From assembly GCF_029080175.1 (NCBI RefSeq), contig NZ_JARFJC010000014.1: a DNA stretch of 64,000 nucleotides. One strand, written 5' to 3'. Positions 49,991 through 59,026 of this stretch are shown here, one piece after another. Source of the DNA: Luteipulveratus flavus (GTDB lineage Bacteria; Actinomycetota; Actinomycetes; Actinomycetales; Dermatophilaceae). The notes below the pieces were generated by a model. The model did no database searches. It saw only the letters and a list, made by a program, of their open reading frames with translations, and was not told the origin of the DNA. The translations under genes were made by a program, and so were the position numbers. Positions within the stretch are counted from its first letter, which is position 1, and each line of letters opens with the position of its first letter.

Positions 49991-50512
49991 CTAGGCGACG
50001 ACGAAGAACCACTGCTGGTTGTTGTTTCCTTCCACGACGTGCCACATCTGGACGCGGGTGCCGTCACCACCGCCGTTCCTGTCGGCATCAAGGACGGGGT
50101 AGCCCGGGCGGCCGTTGTAGACCAGGCCGTCTCGCCCCCCTGCCCACTGCTGAGGTGTGCCGTTCCAGCAGCCCCAGATCTGCACCTTTGCCCCATCACC
50201 GGATCCCACCGAATCCAGGCACTTGGACGGGTAGGCGACGCTGCGCCAGTGGTATCCGTCCCGCAACCACTTCTGGTTCGCGCGGCCGTTGCACCTCCAG
50301 AGCTGGACCTTGCTGCCGTCGCGCCCGCCACCGTTGCTGTCGACGTCGAGGCACATGTTGATTCTCCAGTCGGTGTGGATCTCCCACTGCGTCTGGGCCT
50401 CCAGGGTCGCCGCGCCCTGTACACGGCTCGACTCGGCGCTCGCGGCGCCGAGCGGCACGGCCATGAGAGCGGCGACGCATCCGGCTGCGGCCATGTATGT
50501 CTTCTTCATCAT
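49991..50512 (-). CDS. Secreted ricin-type beta-trefoil lectin
   Basis: A 173-aa protein with a Sec signal peptide (MMKKTYMAAAGCVAALMAVP, cleavage near ASA-ES). One RICIN domain follows with the three QxW repeats: QLWRCNGRANQKW, QIWGCWNGTPQQW and QMWHVVEGNNNQQW. It likely binds galactose-type or other glycans at the cell surface; there is no attached catalytic domain. Start at either of two adjacent ATGs; GGGAGGT lies upstream. Confidence 0.9.
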   Translation of the reverse strand: MMKKTYMAAAGCVAALMAVPLGAASAESSRVQGAATLEAQTQWEIHTDWRINMCLDVDSNGGGRDGSKVQLWRCNGRANQKWLRDGYHWRSVAYPSKCLDSVGSGDGAKVQIWGCWNGTPQQWAGGRDGLVYNGRPGYPVLDADRNGGGDGTRVQMWHVVEGNNNQQWFFVVA

Positions 50513-50799
50513 CAAGACCTCCCAGGTTGATGAGCTCGAACCCGACTCCGAGCCAGGCTCGCGATCGGGGTTCTTTCCCCCGGGGCCCACCGAAGTCCGC
50601 AGCGCCGTTCACAGCAAGAGGTCGAGACCGATGCTGCCGCAAGGCTGCCGGTCGGTCGCACACCCCTGCACGCATGACCCACGTCGTTCCCGCGCGGGGC
50701 GGACAGCCGAAAGCAGAGGGGCCATCACCGACTGAAGTACGGTCCCGCTCACCCCGACGCAGGAAGCGCTGACGGTTCGGCAACAGCACGCTGGAACGC

Positions 50800-51378
50800 A
50801 TGACCAGATCGCACGTCGCTCCCGCGTCGCCCTTGATGGTGCGCCTCGCTCACATCAGCGCGCTCAGCCCGGTTCTCAGCTCGCTGTGGCGGCTGCCGCT
50901 GATCTTCGGGGTCTCCATGGGCCTGGGCCCGGTGATGACGGACGACCTGGCAAGCACGCCCTTCGCGGGACGGGCCGCCTACCTCATCGGACTCGGTGTG
51001 CTCACCGACGGACTGGCCTTCCTCGCGATCGGGCTCGTACGACCGTGGGGCGAGGTCTTCCCGACCTGGATGCCGGTGGTCGGCGGCCGCGCCGTACCAC
51101 TCGGCTTCGCCGGGACGGCCGCGCTGCTGGGTGGGCTCGGAGCCTGCGCGTTCGGACTGACGATGGCCGTCGGCATGCCCGCCAACGTCGACGCCTGGGA
51201 TGGCTGGTCGGTCCTGATGTACGCCTGCTACGCCCCTCTTGCGCTGTGGGGACCGACGCTGCTGATCGTCACAGCCGACTACATCCGGCGCCGTCGCGCC
51301 GCCAGCCGGCACACGAGCATCGACGACCTCTCGGACCGACCCGCCTCCTCGTCGCAGAAGGCCACCGCCTCGTACTGA
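50800..51378 (+). CDS. Membrane protein of unknown function
   Basis: A 192-aa protein with four hydrophobic helices (LWRLPLIFGVSMGLGPVM, YLIGLGVLTDGLAFLAIGLV, AALLGGLGACAFGLTMAVG, YAPLALWGPTLLIVTADYI). It resembles DUF3995-type actinobacterial membrane proteins. The 287 bp upstream contain nothing I can identify. Function unknown. Confidence 0.78.
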   Translation: MTRSHVAPASPLMVRLAHISALSPVLSSLWRLPLIFGVSMGLGPVMTDDLASTPFAGRAAYLIGLGVLTDGLAFLAIGLVRPWGEVFPTWMPVVGGRAVPLGFAGTAALLGGLGACAFGLTMAVGMPANVDAWDGWSVLMYACYAPLALWGPTLLIVTADYIRRRRAASRHTSIDDLSDRPASSSQKATASY

Positions 51379-51395
51379 GCCCTTCCGCAAACCCG

Positions 51396-51530
51396 TCACC
51401 TGACGGGTCGGACCGCGCTGGCGTCGGCGAAGCCCTGGAGCGTGGCGATCTTCACGAAGACCTTCTCGTACGTCGGGTGGATCGCGAGCTCTCCCGCCTC
51501 CAGCACCACGCCTGAAGCAGCGTCCGTGCG
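51396..51530 (-). pseudogene. Possible C-terminal coding remnant
   Basis: The minus strand reads VVLEAGELAIHPTYEKVFVK then IATLQGFADASAVRPVR and a TGA stop. The composition looks protein-like, but no start or domain is found and the next gene upstream ends at 51544. An 8-bp hairpin (ACCCGTCA and TGACGGGT, 51391-51408) covers the stop. It may be the tail of a lost gene; I cannot name it. Confidence 0.3.
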
Positions 51531-51543
51531 GGTAGCCGGCCCT

Positions 51544-52146
51544 TCAGCGCGTGGTCGTTGTGCTGTCTCGTTCGAGGACGAAGAAGAAGGGCGCGGGGTG
51601 TACCCGGTAGTCCATGAGTCCGAGCATCGTGTCCGCGTCGACGGCTCGGAAGACGTCGATGATGGGCAGGTCGTCGTAGACCATCGCGGCCGTCACCACG
51701 CCACGGTGCTCGATGTTGCGCAGGCGCGCCGAGTGCCGACGCGTACGCAGGAGCGGCGACAACCGGCGCACGGCCGGGCTCGCCCTGTCCACCGCGAACG
51801 CCGGGAGACGGCCGGCAAGGCCGAGCGGCATCCGTCGTGGATCCGCGGCGTAGAGCGAACCGTCGGCGCTGCGGAACAGCAGGGGGTGGACCTCGTCGAC
51901 ACCGTCGAACTGCTTGCCGTACCACCCGGAGGGACCCAGCAGGCCGTCGAGCGGATGACCGGTCGCGATCTCGCGGCCGTGCCAGCGACCCGTGAGCTCC
52001 TCCGCGCGCAGTGGGGGAAGGTCGTCGAACAGCGCCGCCGCCTCATCGACCGTGGCCCGCTCTCCGAGCGCCGCGAGCCGGTCGGTGAGCGTGACCGGCA
52101 CCGGATCCCGGCTCACCGCCGGCTGTCCGTCGTGTCTCTGACCCAT
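51544..52146 (-). CDS. GXWXG/DUF4334-domain protein
   Basis: A 200-aa protein. The N-terminal half has the GXWXG motif (ELTGRWHGREIATGHPLDG), the C-terminal half DUF4334 (VYDDLPIIDVFRAVDADTML, YRVHPAPFFFVLERD). Function unknown; here it is translated just behind the flavin monooxygenase, whose last 34 bp it overlaps. The ATG has GAGGAGGTGG upstream. Confidence 0.88.
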   Translation of the reverse strand: MGQRHDGQPAVSRDPVPVTLTDRLAALGERATVDEAAALFDDLPPLRAEELTGRWHGREIATGHPLDGLLGPSGWYGKQFDGVDEVHPLLFRSADGSLYAADPRRMPLGLAGRLPAFAVDRASPAVRRLSPLLRTRRHSARLRNIEHRGVVTAAMVYDDLPIIDVFRAVDADTMLGLMDYRVHPAPFFFVLERDSTTTTR

Positions 52147-53633
52147 GAACCCACCTCCTCGTAGTCGGCCGCGTCGAAGCGGGCCTGTCGGTTGTACTGC
52201 ACGCCCAGGAAGGGCCAGTTGGCCGTGACCCGGCCATCGGCCCGGCGGTACCAGGAGCTGCACCGGCTCCACACGCTGCCGCCGAGCTCGGCCTGGATGC
52301 GGTCGTCGTACGCGGCCTCGACCTCGGGTCGGACCGCCAGCGGGCGACCGACCGAGACCAGGTGCGCGACGTAGTCGCCGAGGTACCTCGCCTGTGTCTC
52401 GAGGAAGTAGATGATCGAGCCGCCGCCGGTGTTGGTGTTGGGCCCGTACATCAGGAACAGGTTGGGTAACCGTGGCACCGTCATGCCGTAGTAGGCGTGC
52501 GGTCCGTCCCGCCACTCCTCGTGCAGGCCTCGCCCGGCGGGGCCGGTGATCGACATCGGCGCCAGGAACTCCTGGACCTTGAAGCCGGTCCCCCAGATGA
52601 TCACGTCGGCCGGGTGCTCGACGCCGTCCGTGGTGAGGACGCCGCCGGGGGTGATGCGCTCGATCCCCTCGGTGACCAGGTCGACGTCGGGCTCGGCCAG
52701 CGCGGGCAGATAGCTGTCGGAGAAGAGGACCCGCTTGCAGCCGATCGGGTAGTCCGGCCAGACCTTCTCGAAGAGCCCGGGCTCGGCCTTGGTCTGCCGG
52801 CGCATGTGCCACCTGGAGGCCGCCCGAATCGCTGCGGCGAGCGGCTTGGCGTAGACCCACGCGACGCTGAGGCCCTCGACCAGGCCGTACCAGGTGCCGC
52901 GCTCGGCGAGCTCCGTCACCGGCAGCTTCTCGAACAGGCGGTGGTGCAGCGGGCCGAACTGACGGTCGGGCCGCGGGAGGATGTACGGCGCGGAACGCTG
53001 GAAGACGGTGAGGTGCTCGGCCTGCACCCGGACCTCGGGGACGAACTGGACCGCACTGGCGCCGGTCCCGACGACCGCGACCCGCTTGCCCGTCAGGTCG
53101 ACGTCGTGGTCCCAGGTGGCGGAGTGGAACTCCTCCCCGGCGAAGGAGTCGCGACCCGCGATGTCCGGGTATGCCGGCCGCGACAGCTGCCCCACCGCGG
53201 AGACGAGCACGTCGACGACCATCGGTTCGCCGTTGCTGATCTCGACGGTCCACGTGCCGGTGGTGTCGTCGAAGGTGGCGCCGACGACCTCCGTGCCGAA
53301 CCGGATGTGCCTGCGGACGTCGTACTTGTCGGCGACACCGCGGATGTAGTCGAGGATCGCGGGCTGGCGCGAGAAACGGTGCGGCCAGCGCGGATTCGGC
53401 TCGAAGGAGTAGGAGTAGAACGGAGACGGGACGTCGCAGGCCGCTCCCGGGTAGGTGTTCTCGCGCCACACCCCGCCGACGTCCTCGGCCTTCTCGAGCA
53501 CCACGATGTCCTCGAACCCCCGGCGCTTGAGCTCGATGACGGCGGCCAGACCGCCGAACCCGGCGCCGACGACGGCGATCCTCGGCAACACGATCGGAGG
53601 CCCTGCGCCGCGACGCTCGAAGACGATGCCCAC
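52113..53633 (-). CDS. Flavin-containing (Baeyer-Villiger-type) monooxygenase
   Basis: A 506-aa flavoprotein. FAD site IAVVGAGFGGLAAVIEL, NADPH site VAVVGTGASAVQFVPEV and between them the Baeyer-Villiger fingerprint FAGEEFHSATWD (F-x-G-x3-H-x3-W-D). It inserts oxygen into ketones or oxidises heteroatoms. The GTG start is supported by GGAGG six bases upstream; an open extension upstream has no coding character. The GXWXG gene follows in overlap, so the pair may handle one substrate. Confidence 0.9.
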   Translation of the reverse strand: MGIVFERRGAGPPIVLPRIAVVGAGFGGLAAVIELKRRGFEDIVVLEKAEDVGGVWRENTYPGAACDVPSPFYSYSFEPNPRWPHRFSRQPAILDYIRGVADKYDVRRHIRFGTEVVGATFDDTTGTWTVEISNGEPMVVDVLVSAVGQLSRPAYPDIAGRDSFAGEEFHSATWDHDVDLTGKRVAVVGTGASAVQFVPEVRVQAEHLTVFQRSAPYILPRPDRQFGPLHHRLFEKLPVTELAERGTWYGLVEGLSVAWVYAKPLAAAIRAASRWHMRRQTKAEPGLFEKVWPDYPIGCKRVLFSDSYLPALAEPDVDLVTEGIERITPGGVLTTDGVEHPADVIIWGTGFKVQEFLAPMSITGPAGRGLHEEWRDGPHAYYGMTVPRLPNLFLMYGPNTNTGGGSIIYFLETQARYLGDYVAHLVSVGRPLAVRPEVEAAYDDRIQAELGGSVWSRCSSWYRRADGRVTANWPFLGVQYNRQARFDAADYEEVGSWVRDTTDSRR

Positions 53634-53870
53634 GGCGACCCTCCTTCGGAGACGGTGAGTCGTACGGTCGCACCCGCCCGGGCGGCGGAACGACCATGTC
53701 GATCCAACCACCGCGAGGTGGCGCTGCGCTCGTGAGCGAAGGAGGATCGGACGCGGGTCGCGCAGATGGCCCGGGTGCGCGGTGTCGCCGGCCGTCGGCC
53801 CTCGCCGGCGGTATCTGGGTATCGCTGCGGGACTCCTTGAGTGGGTACGCACTCCCCGAGAGGAACCCCC

Positions 53871-54419
53871 ATGTCCCAAGCACCCGAGATCACCGACATC
53901 ACCGAGCTTTTCGACCGACCGTCGCTGGAAGTCCCCGACGTGCTGCGTCGCCACGGCCTGCTGGAGAGCACGCAGGTGGAGGACCTACGCCCCGCCGACC
54001 TGCGCCCGTTCGAGGTCAACGCCGCACCGCTCGTGCGGCTCGATCCACGCCACCCGCACATCGGCAACCACGGGATGTACGCCAGCTTCCCGTCCGGGCT
54101 GCACACGTTCTTCACGCCGCCGGAGCTGCTGATCTGGGGTACGGGCGACAACTACGCGTACCTGATCCTCTACTTCCAGAACCTGGTCGCCGGCAGCTAC
54201 TCCGCCTCCATCGAGATGCAGGTGTGGGTCAACAGCAAGGTGTCGGTCACGGCCACCGGCAGCGCGGGCGTGACGGTGTCGTCGGGCTCGACCAGCACGC
54301 CCGTCACCTTCTCCGTACCGGTCAAGCCCAACGCGAACGGCATGGCTGTCGTCTCGATGACCCCGGGTACGACCGACCAGGGCTTCAGCTGGTTCGGCAC
54401 CAGCCTCACCAAGATCTGA
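53871..54419 (+). CDS. Hypothetical protein
   Basis: A 182-aa protein without a signal peptide. The first 60 residues are acidic; the rest is beta-rich with many Ser/Thr/Val (LILYFQNLVAGSYSASIEMQ, then VSVTATGSAGVTVSSGSTST). I recognise no family. The ATG has GAGAGG upstream. It is divergent from the monooxygenase operon across 237 bp with nothing else identified. Confidence 0.7.
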   Translation: MSQAPEITDITELFDRPSLEVPDVLRRHGLLESTQVEDLRPADLRPFEVNAAPLVRLDPRHPHIGNHGMYASFPSGLHTFFTPPELLIWGTGDNYAYLILYFQNLVAGSYSASIEMQVWVNSKVSVTATGSAGVTVSSGSTSTPVTFSVPVKPNANGMAVVSMTPGTTDQGFSWFGTSLTKI

Positions 54420-54503
54420 ACCCCGAGACACGGCCGGCCGGATCGGTTCGGCGTCAACCGAAATCGAGGTGCGGCCCAGGGCACGGTGCCGTTGGATCGG
54501 CGC

Positions 54504-55400
54504 ATGGCCATTCAGCTGGAGCACGCGACGCCCGAGACGTTGGACGAGATCGTCGAGGCGATGGCGACCTGGCAGCAGGACGGTGTGCCGGTCCAGCTCC
54601 ACCCGGGCGACCTCGGCTGGGCGTGGCGGTTCGGCAGCGCGGCGCTGGCCAAGGACGTCCGCGCCTGGCGCCGCGACGGACAGCTCCTGGCCGCCGGCAC
54701 GGTCGACGACGAGGACGGCCTGATCCGGATGGCCATCGCGCCGAGCGTGGACACCGACGCGGACTTCGCCGCCCGGCTGCTGGCCGACCTGTCGGACCCG
54801 GCCCAGGGCGTCCTGCCCGCGGACCGCGGGTCCGTCGAGGCCCGGTTCGGGGCGGCGTTCCGGGAGCTCCTGCACACCAGCGGCTGGACGGCCGACGAGG
54901 CCTGGACGCCGCTGCGCCGCGACCTGGTCTCGCCGGTCGAGGACTGCGGTCTGCGGATCGAGACGCTCGACGCCGACCACGCCGACGAGCGAGTCGTCCA
55001 GGACCGCGTCGAGGTGCACCGTGCGTCGTGGCCGAGCTCGACCTTCACCGTGGAGCACTGGCGCGAGATGGCGGCGTCCTCGGCGTACCGGCAGGCCCGC
55101 TGCCTGGTCGCGTACGACCGCGACGGCAACGGTGTCGCCACGACCACGGTCTGGTCGGCCGGGCCCGGACGTCCCGGTCTGATCGAGCCGCTCGGCGCTC
55201 ATCGCGACTTCCGCGGCCACGGCCACGGTCGGGCCATCACTCTCGCCGCGGCCGCCGCGCTGCAGGACATGGGGTCCTCCTCCGTCATCGTGTGCACCCC
55301 GAGCACCAACGTCGGCGGCGTGGCGGCGTACGTCTCGGCCGGCTTCGAACGGCTCCCGGACGTCACCGACTTCCGCCGCCCCGCGCACTCGCCCGGGTGA
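54504..55400 (+). CDS. GNAT-family N-acetyltransferase (two-domain)
   Basis: A 298-aa protein with tandem GNAT-like domains. The C-terminal one shows the acetyl-CoA loop as HRDFRGHGHGRAITLAAAAAL, then NVGGVAAYVSAGFERL. The N-terminal domain is degenerate. The start may be this ATG or an in-frame GTG 18 bp upstream. It precedes the AAA kinase gene by 47 bp. Substrate unknown. Confidence 0.85.
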   Translation: MAIQLEHATPETLDEIVEAMATWQQDGVPVQLHPGDLGWAWRFGSAALAKDVRAWRRDGQLLAAGTVDDEDGLIRMAIAPSVDTDADFAARLLADLSDPAQGVLPADRGSVEARFGAAFRELLHTSGWTADEAWTPLRRDLVSPVEDCGLRIETLDADHADERVVQDRVEVHRASWPSSTFTVEHWREMAASSAYRQARCLVAYDRDGNGVATTTVWSAGPGRPGLIEPLGAHRDFRGHGHGRAITLAAAAALQDMGSSSVIVCTPSTNVGGVAAYVSAGFERLPDVTDFRRPAHSPG

Positions 55401-55447
55401 CCCGATCGCTCGGCCGTGCCGACCCTGACCGGGTCCGAGGAGTGGTG

Positions 55448-55990
55448 ATGAGGAAGCCGACGCTCCATCTGATGGTGGGTCTTCCCGCTGCCGGGAAGAC
55501 GACTGCCGCCAAGCGGCTGGAGGTCGAGCACGCCGCTCTTCGGCTGACGAAGGACGAGTGGGTGAAGGCGCTCTACGGCGACCTGAACCCCGCGTCCGCG
55601 TCCGACGTCATCGAAGGCCGGCTGATCGACATCGGGCTTCGGACTCTGGAGCTGGGCAACGACGTGGTGGTCGACTTCGGCCTCTGGAGCCGCGACGAGC
55701 GCTCGGCGCTACGGCAGGCAGCAGCCGACCGTGGCGCGCGTGCGCAGCTGCACTACGTCGAGGTGTCACGGGCCGAGCAGCGGAGCCGACTCGATCGACG
55801 GCAGGCCGACGAGCCGCACTCGACCTGGCCGATCTCCGACGAGGAGCTGGCCGAGTGGTCCGTCCTCATGCAGGTCCCGACGCCCGGCGAGCTCGACGGG
55901 AGGGAACCGATCGACGATCCGCCGGCCGGGTCGAGGTCGTGGGACGAGTGGCGCGCCCACCGCTGGCCTCCGTCGGTCGCCGTGCTCTGA
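55448..55990 (+). CDS. AAA_33-type P-loop kinase/ATPase
   Basis: A 180-aa P-loop protein: Walker A MVGLPAAGKTTAAKRLE, then LTKDEWVKALYG and VVVDFGLWSRDERSALR, as in zeta-toxin/chloramphenicol-phosphotransferase-like kinases that often phosphorylate small molecules. The C-terminal DEPHSTWPISDEELAEW is typical of the family. Its last 238 bp overlap the antisense end of the GT87 gene. Substrate unknown. Confidence 0.87.
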   Translation: MRKPTLHLMVGLPAAGKTTAAKRLEVEHAALRLTKDEWVKALYGDLNPASASDVIEGRLIDIGLRTLELGNDVVVDFGLWSRDERSALRQAAADRGARAQLHYVEVSRAEQRSRLDRRQADEPHSTWPISDEELAEWSVLMQVPTPGELDGREPIDDPPAGSRSWDEWRAHRWPPSVAVL

Positions 55991-57366
55991 CCGGTGGCCG
56001 GAGCGGGGCGGGCGCGCTGTGCGGCGGCGACGAGGACGAGGGCCACGGCCCCGCCGTAGCCGACCAGCCTCGTCACGTCCCAGCTCCACGGCAGCCCCGG
56101 CGCCAGGTAGGTCAGCGTCGGCGCGAGGCACAACCACAGCCACCGCAACCGGCCGGTCGCCGCGACCAGGACCACCAGGAGCAGGGGGTACCAGGGGTAG
56201 TTCGGGGTGGTGAGCGCGAGGTACAGCCCGACGGCCGACACGGCGGTGAGGTCGGGACGGTCGGGGTCAGCGCGCCACCACAGGACCAGCAGCCCCACCG
56301 CGAGGAGCACCGGGGTGAGGACGGCTGCCACCTGGTCGCCGAGAAGCAACCCGGTGACCAGGTAGCGCCCGCCACCGGCGTACTCCTCCTCGCGCAGGTA
56401 GCCGGGCAGGTACCCCAGGACCGCCGGCCCGACGGCCAGCACGTGGGGCAGGTAGCCGAGCACCAGCACGGTGAGGACGCCGGCGAGCATCCGCCACGGC
56501 CGACGGCCGGCCGTGGCGAGGAGCACGACCGGGAACAGCTTGGTCGCGACGGCGGCCCCGAATGCCAGCCCCGCCCCGTACGAGCGCCGCGCCTCCAGCG
56601 CCAGCAGGCCGCCGACGACGGCGAGCACCGCGAGCCAGTCGATGTGGGCGTTGTTGGTCGCCTCGACCGCGACCAGCGGTGAGAGCGCCCAGACGGCCAC
56701 CCACCACTCGGGCAGTCCACGGCGCCGCGCCCGCCACAGCAGCAGCACCGCGACGGCGAGGACGCCGGCAGCCGCGGTCACCTGCAACGGACGGTGGTCG
56801 TCGCGGTCGCCACCGAGCAGGCGCATCCCGACGAACGCGCCCTCGGCGACGGGCGGGTAGATGGTGTGGACGGTCACGCGGTTGAGGTGCGTACACAGCT
56901 CGCCGGTCCGGTGCGCCGGGCACGGCCGCTCACTCGGGAAGGTGAAGTCGGTGCGCAGGTCCGCCAGCGCCGGGTCGGCGGGCGCGTACCGGTACGGGTC
57001 GGTGCCGCTGAGCTGCACGCGCGCGTCCCACACGTACCGGTAGTCGTCGTCGCTGCTGGACGGGCCCGCGGTGAGCGCCACGACTTGCAGGAGGGCGCAT
57101 CCGCCGAGCAGCAGGACGGTGACGCCGCGGTGCGAGAAGGATGCGCCGCGCAGGACCCGCAGCAGCGCCAGCAGGGCAGCGAACGCCGCGACCTGTGACC
57201 ACACCTGCACCGCGTGGCGATCAGGAGAGTGCACGAAGACGCCGACCCCGGTCGCGACCACCACGACCAGCCCGGCCGAGAGCGCGAGTCGTGCTGGTCG
57301 CGCCGGCGTGTCGCCGACACGACTCGCGCTCTCGGCGGGAGAGGCGGGAGCTGCGGGGAGGGGCAC
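55753..57366 (-). CDS. GT87-family (DUF2029) membrane glycosyltransferase
   Basis: A 537-aa polytopic mannosyltransferase-like protein (about 10-12 helices). The first extracytoplasmic loop has the acidic DDDYRYVWDARVQLSGTDPY expected for polyprenyl-phosphate-sugar-dependent enzymes; YPPVAEGAFV and ATNNAHIDWLAVL are also typical. The membrane part ends near 55985; the last about 80 codons run antisense through the AAA kinase gene, because no stop occurs earlier. The start is GTG; a later start is possible. It shares a divergent promoter region and a 19-bp motif with the Moco oxidoreductase. Confidence 0.87.
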   Translation of the reverse strand: MPLPAAPASPAESASRVGDTPARPARLALSAGLVVVVATGVGVFVHSPDRHAVQVWSQVAAFAALLALLRVLRGASFSHRGVTVLLLGGCALLQVVALTAGPSSSDDDYRYVWDARVQLSGTDPYRYAPADPALADLRTDFTFPSERPCPAHRTGELCTHLNRVTVHTIYPPVAEGAFVGMRLLGGDRDDHRPLQVTAAAGVLAVAVLLLWRARRRGLPEWWVAVWALSPLVAVEATNNAHIDWLAVLAVVGGLLALEARRSYGAGLAFGAAVATKLFPVVLLATAGRRPWRMLAGVLTVLVLGYLPHVLAVGPAVLGYLPGYLREEEYAGGGRYLVTGLLLGDQVAAVLTPVLLAVGLLVLWWRADPDRPDLTAVSAVGLYLALTTPNYPWYPLLLVVLVAATGRLRWLWLCLAPTLTYLAPGLPWSWDVTRLVGYGGAVALVLVAAAQRARPAPATGQSTATDGGQRWARHSSHDLDPAGGSSIGSLPSSSPGVGTCMRTDHSASSSSEIGQVECGSSACRRSSRLRCSARDTST

Positions 57367-57416
57367 CCGATCAGCATCCCGCTGCGCACGCGCCGGTTCG
57401 ACCGGGTGACAGCGTG

Positions 57417-57435
57417 TTCCGCACTTCGTAAGGGT
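57417..57435 (+). promoter_or_regulatory. Shared 19-bp motif, copy 1
   Basis: TTCCGCACTTCGTAAGGGT lies in the 101-bp divergent region between the GT87 gene and the Moco oxidoreductase gene. It matches the minus-strand copy at 60946-60964 at 18 of 19 positions. Two TTC-led half repeats suggest a direct-repeat site such as OmpR-type regulators use. Confidence 0.6.
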
Positions 57436-57467
57436 CCGATCGGGCCTGGCGGGGTGACGATGGCGAC

Positions 57468-58613
57468 GTGCCCCTCATGCTGCCCCGCCCGCCCGAGGAG
57501 CCACCGTCCTGGTGGCCCTCGGCGGAGCCCGGCCCGACCCGGGGCGGCGCGCTCACCGCCCGCCTCGGCGTCCTCGCCGGCAGCAGCCTGCTGGTCTGCT
57601 TCGTGACCGGGCTCATCAGCCACTACCTGGGCCACCCGTGGTCCTGGCTGCCACCTCCCGCCCGTCCCGCCTGGCTGTACCGGCTCACCCAGGGCATCCA
57701 CGTCATCACCGGCATCGCGACGATCCCGCTGGTCCTGGCGAAGCTGTGGTCGGTGCAGCACCGGCTGCGTCAGTGGCCGCCCGCGCGCTCCGTCGCCCAC
57801 GCGGCGGAGCGGGCGTCGGTCGGCCTGCTCGTCGCGGCGGTCCTGCTGGAGCTGGTGACCGGCCTCCTCAACGTCCTGCAGTACTACCCCTGGCCGTGGG
57901 ACTTCGTGGCGGTCCACTTCGCGACCGCCTGGCTGGTGATCGGGTCGGTCGCGCTGCACGTCGCCGTCCAGCTGCCGGCGATCCGGGACGGTCTCGCCAC
58001 GCCCCTGTCGCGACGGGGGACGGGCCGCGGGCTCAGCCGACGCGGCGTGCTCGGCTCGATCGGCCTCGGGGTCGGGACCGTCGTCGCCACCACCGTCGGT
58101 CAGGTCGTCGGTCCGCTCGCCCCGCTGGCGCTGCTGGCCCCCCGCCGCCCCGACCGCGCACCCGACCAGGATCTGCCCGTGAACCGCACCGCCGCGGCAG
58201 CCGGCGTCGGTACGGCCGCCCGCGCGTCGACGTACCGGCTGAAGGTGCGCGGTCGGACGGAACGCTCCTTCACCGTGAGCGAGCTGGAGTCGCTTCCCTC
58301 CCAGCGCCGTTCGCTGCCGATCGTTTGTGTGGAGGGCTGGAGCAGGAACGCACACTGGCAGGGTCCGAGCCTGCTGGACCTGGTCGCCTCGGTCGGCGGT
58401 GACGCGAGCAGTCAGGTGACCGTGGCCTCCCTGGAGGACGGCCCGTACGCGGTGTCGTCCATCCGTGACGGGCAGCTGCGTGGTGCGCTGCTGGCCACCC
58501 ACCTGAACGGGCAGCGCCTCAGCCTCGACCACGGCTACCCGGTCCGGTTGATCGCGCTGGGCCGGACCGGCGAGCAGCAGACGAAGTGGGTCACGCGGAT
58601 CGAGGTGTCATGA
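57468..58613 (+). CDS. Membrane molybdopterin-dependent (sulfite-oxidase-like) oxidoreductase
   Basis: A 381-aa protein. The N-terminal half is a four-helix membrane unit with several His residues (FVTGLISHYLGH, GIHVITGIATIP, FVAVHFATAWLVIG), like a cytochrome b561-type anchor. The C-terminal half is a short sulfite-oxidase-type Moco fold with the molybdenum Cys in PIVCVEGWSRNAHW. The start is GTG at 57468 or ATG nine bases later. Its stop overlaps the next ATG. Substrate unknown. Confidence 0.87.
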   Translation: MPLMLPRPPEEPPSWWPSAEPGPTRGGALTARLGVLAGSSLLVCFVTGLISHYLGHPWSWLPPPARPAWLYRLTQGIHVITGIATIPLVLAKLWSVQHRLRQWPPARSVAHAAERASVGLLVAAVLLELVTGLLNVLQYYPWPWDFVAVHFATAWLVIGSVALHVAVQLPAIRDGLATPLSRRGTGRGLSRRGVLGSIGLGVGTVVATTVGQVVGPLAPLALLAPRRPDRAPDQDLPVNRTAAAAGVGTAARASTYRLKVRGRTERSFTVSELESLPSQRRSLPIVCVEGWSRNAHWQGPSLLDLVASVGGDASSQVTVASLEDGPYAVSSIRDGQLRGALLATHLNGQRLSLDHGYPVRLIALGRTGEQQTKWVTRIEVS

Positions 58614-59026
58614 GGACGACTCGAATCACCCTGGCAGCAATGGGGATCGGCGCTCTCGCGTACGGCGTGTGGCGACTCCTCGGCCACACCTCCGCCGCGC
58701 AGCTCGTGGTGTACGCCGGGTGGCTGGCCGCCGCGGTGCTGCTGCACGATCTCGTCCTCGCCCCTGGCATCGAGCTGGTCGGCCGGGTGGGTCGTGGGCG
58801 TCCGGCTCTCCAGGGCGCGTTGGTGGTGGCCGGACTGGTGCTCAGCGTCGGGGCGCTCGTGCTGTGGCGCTCGACCGCACGTCACGACCCGGCGCTCGCC
58901 CTGCTGCAGCAGGACTACGGACTCCACCTGCTCCTGCTGCTCGGTCTCGTGGCGGGCGTCGCCGCGCTCACCCGGCTCGTGCCCCGGCTGCGGCGGCGAA
59001 CGTCACGGCTCAGCCGGCGCGCCTGA
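58610..59026 (+). CDS. Small membrane protein
   Basis: A 138-aa protein with four hydrophobic segments and a basic C-terminus (RLRRRTSRLSRR). It overlaps the Moco oxidoreductase stop (ATGA), so the two are co-translated; it may be an electron-transfer or assembly partner. Its last 17 bp overlap the convergent methyltransferase gene. Confidence 0.8.
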   Translation: MRTTRITLAAMGIGALAYGVWRLLGHTSAAQLVVYAGWLAAAVLLHDLVLAPGIELVGRVGRGRPALQGALVVAGLVLSVGALVLWRSTARHDPALALLQQDYGLHLLLLLGLVAGVAALTRLVPRLRRRTSRLSRRA

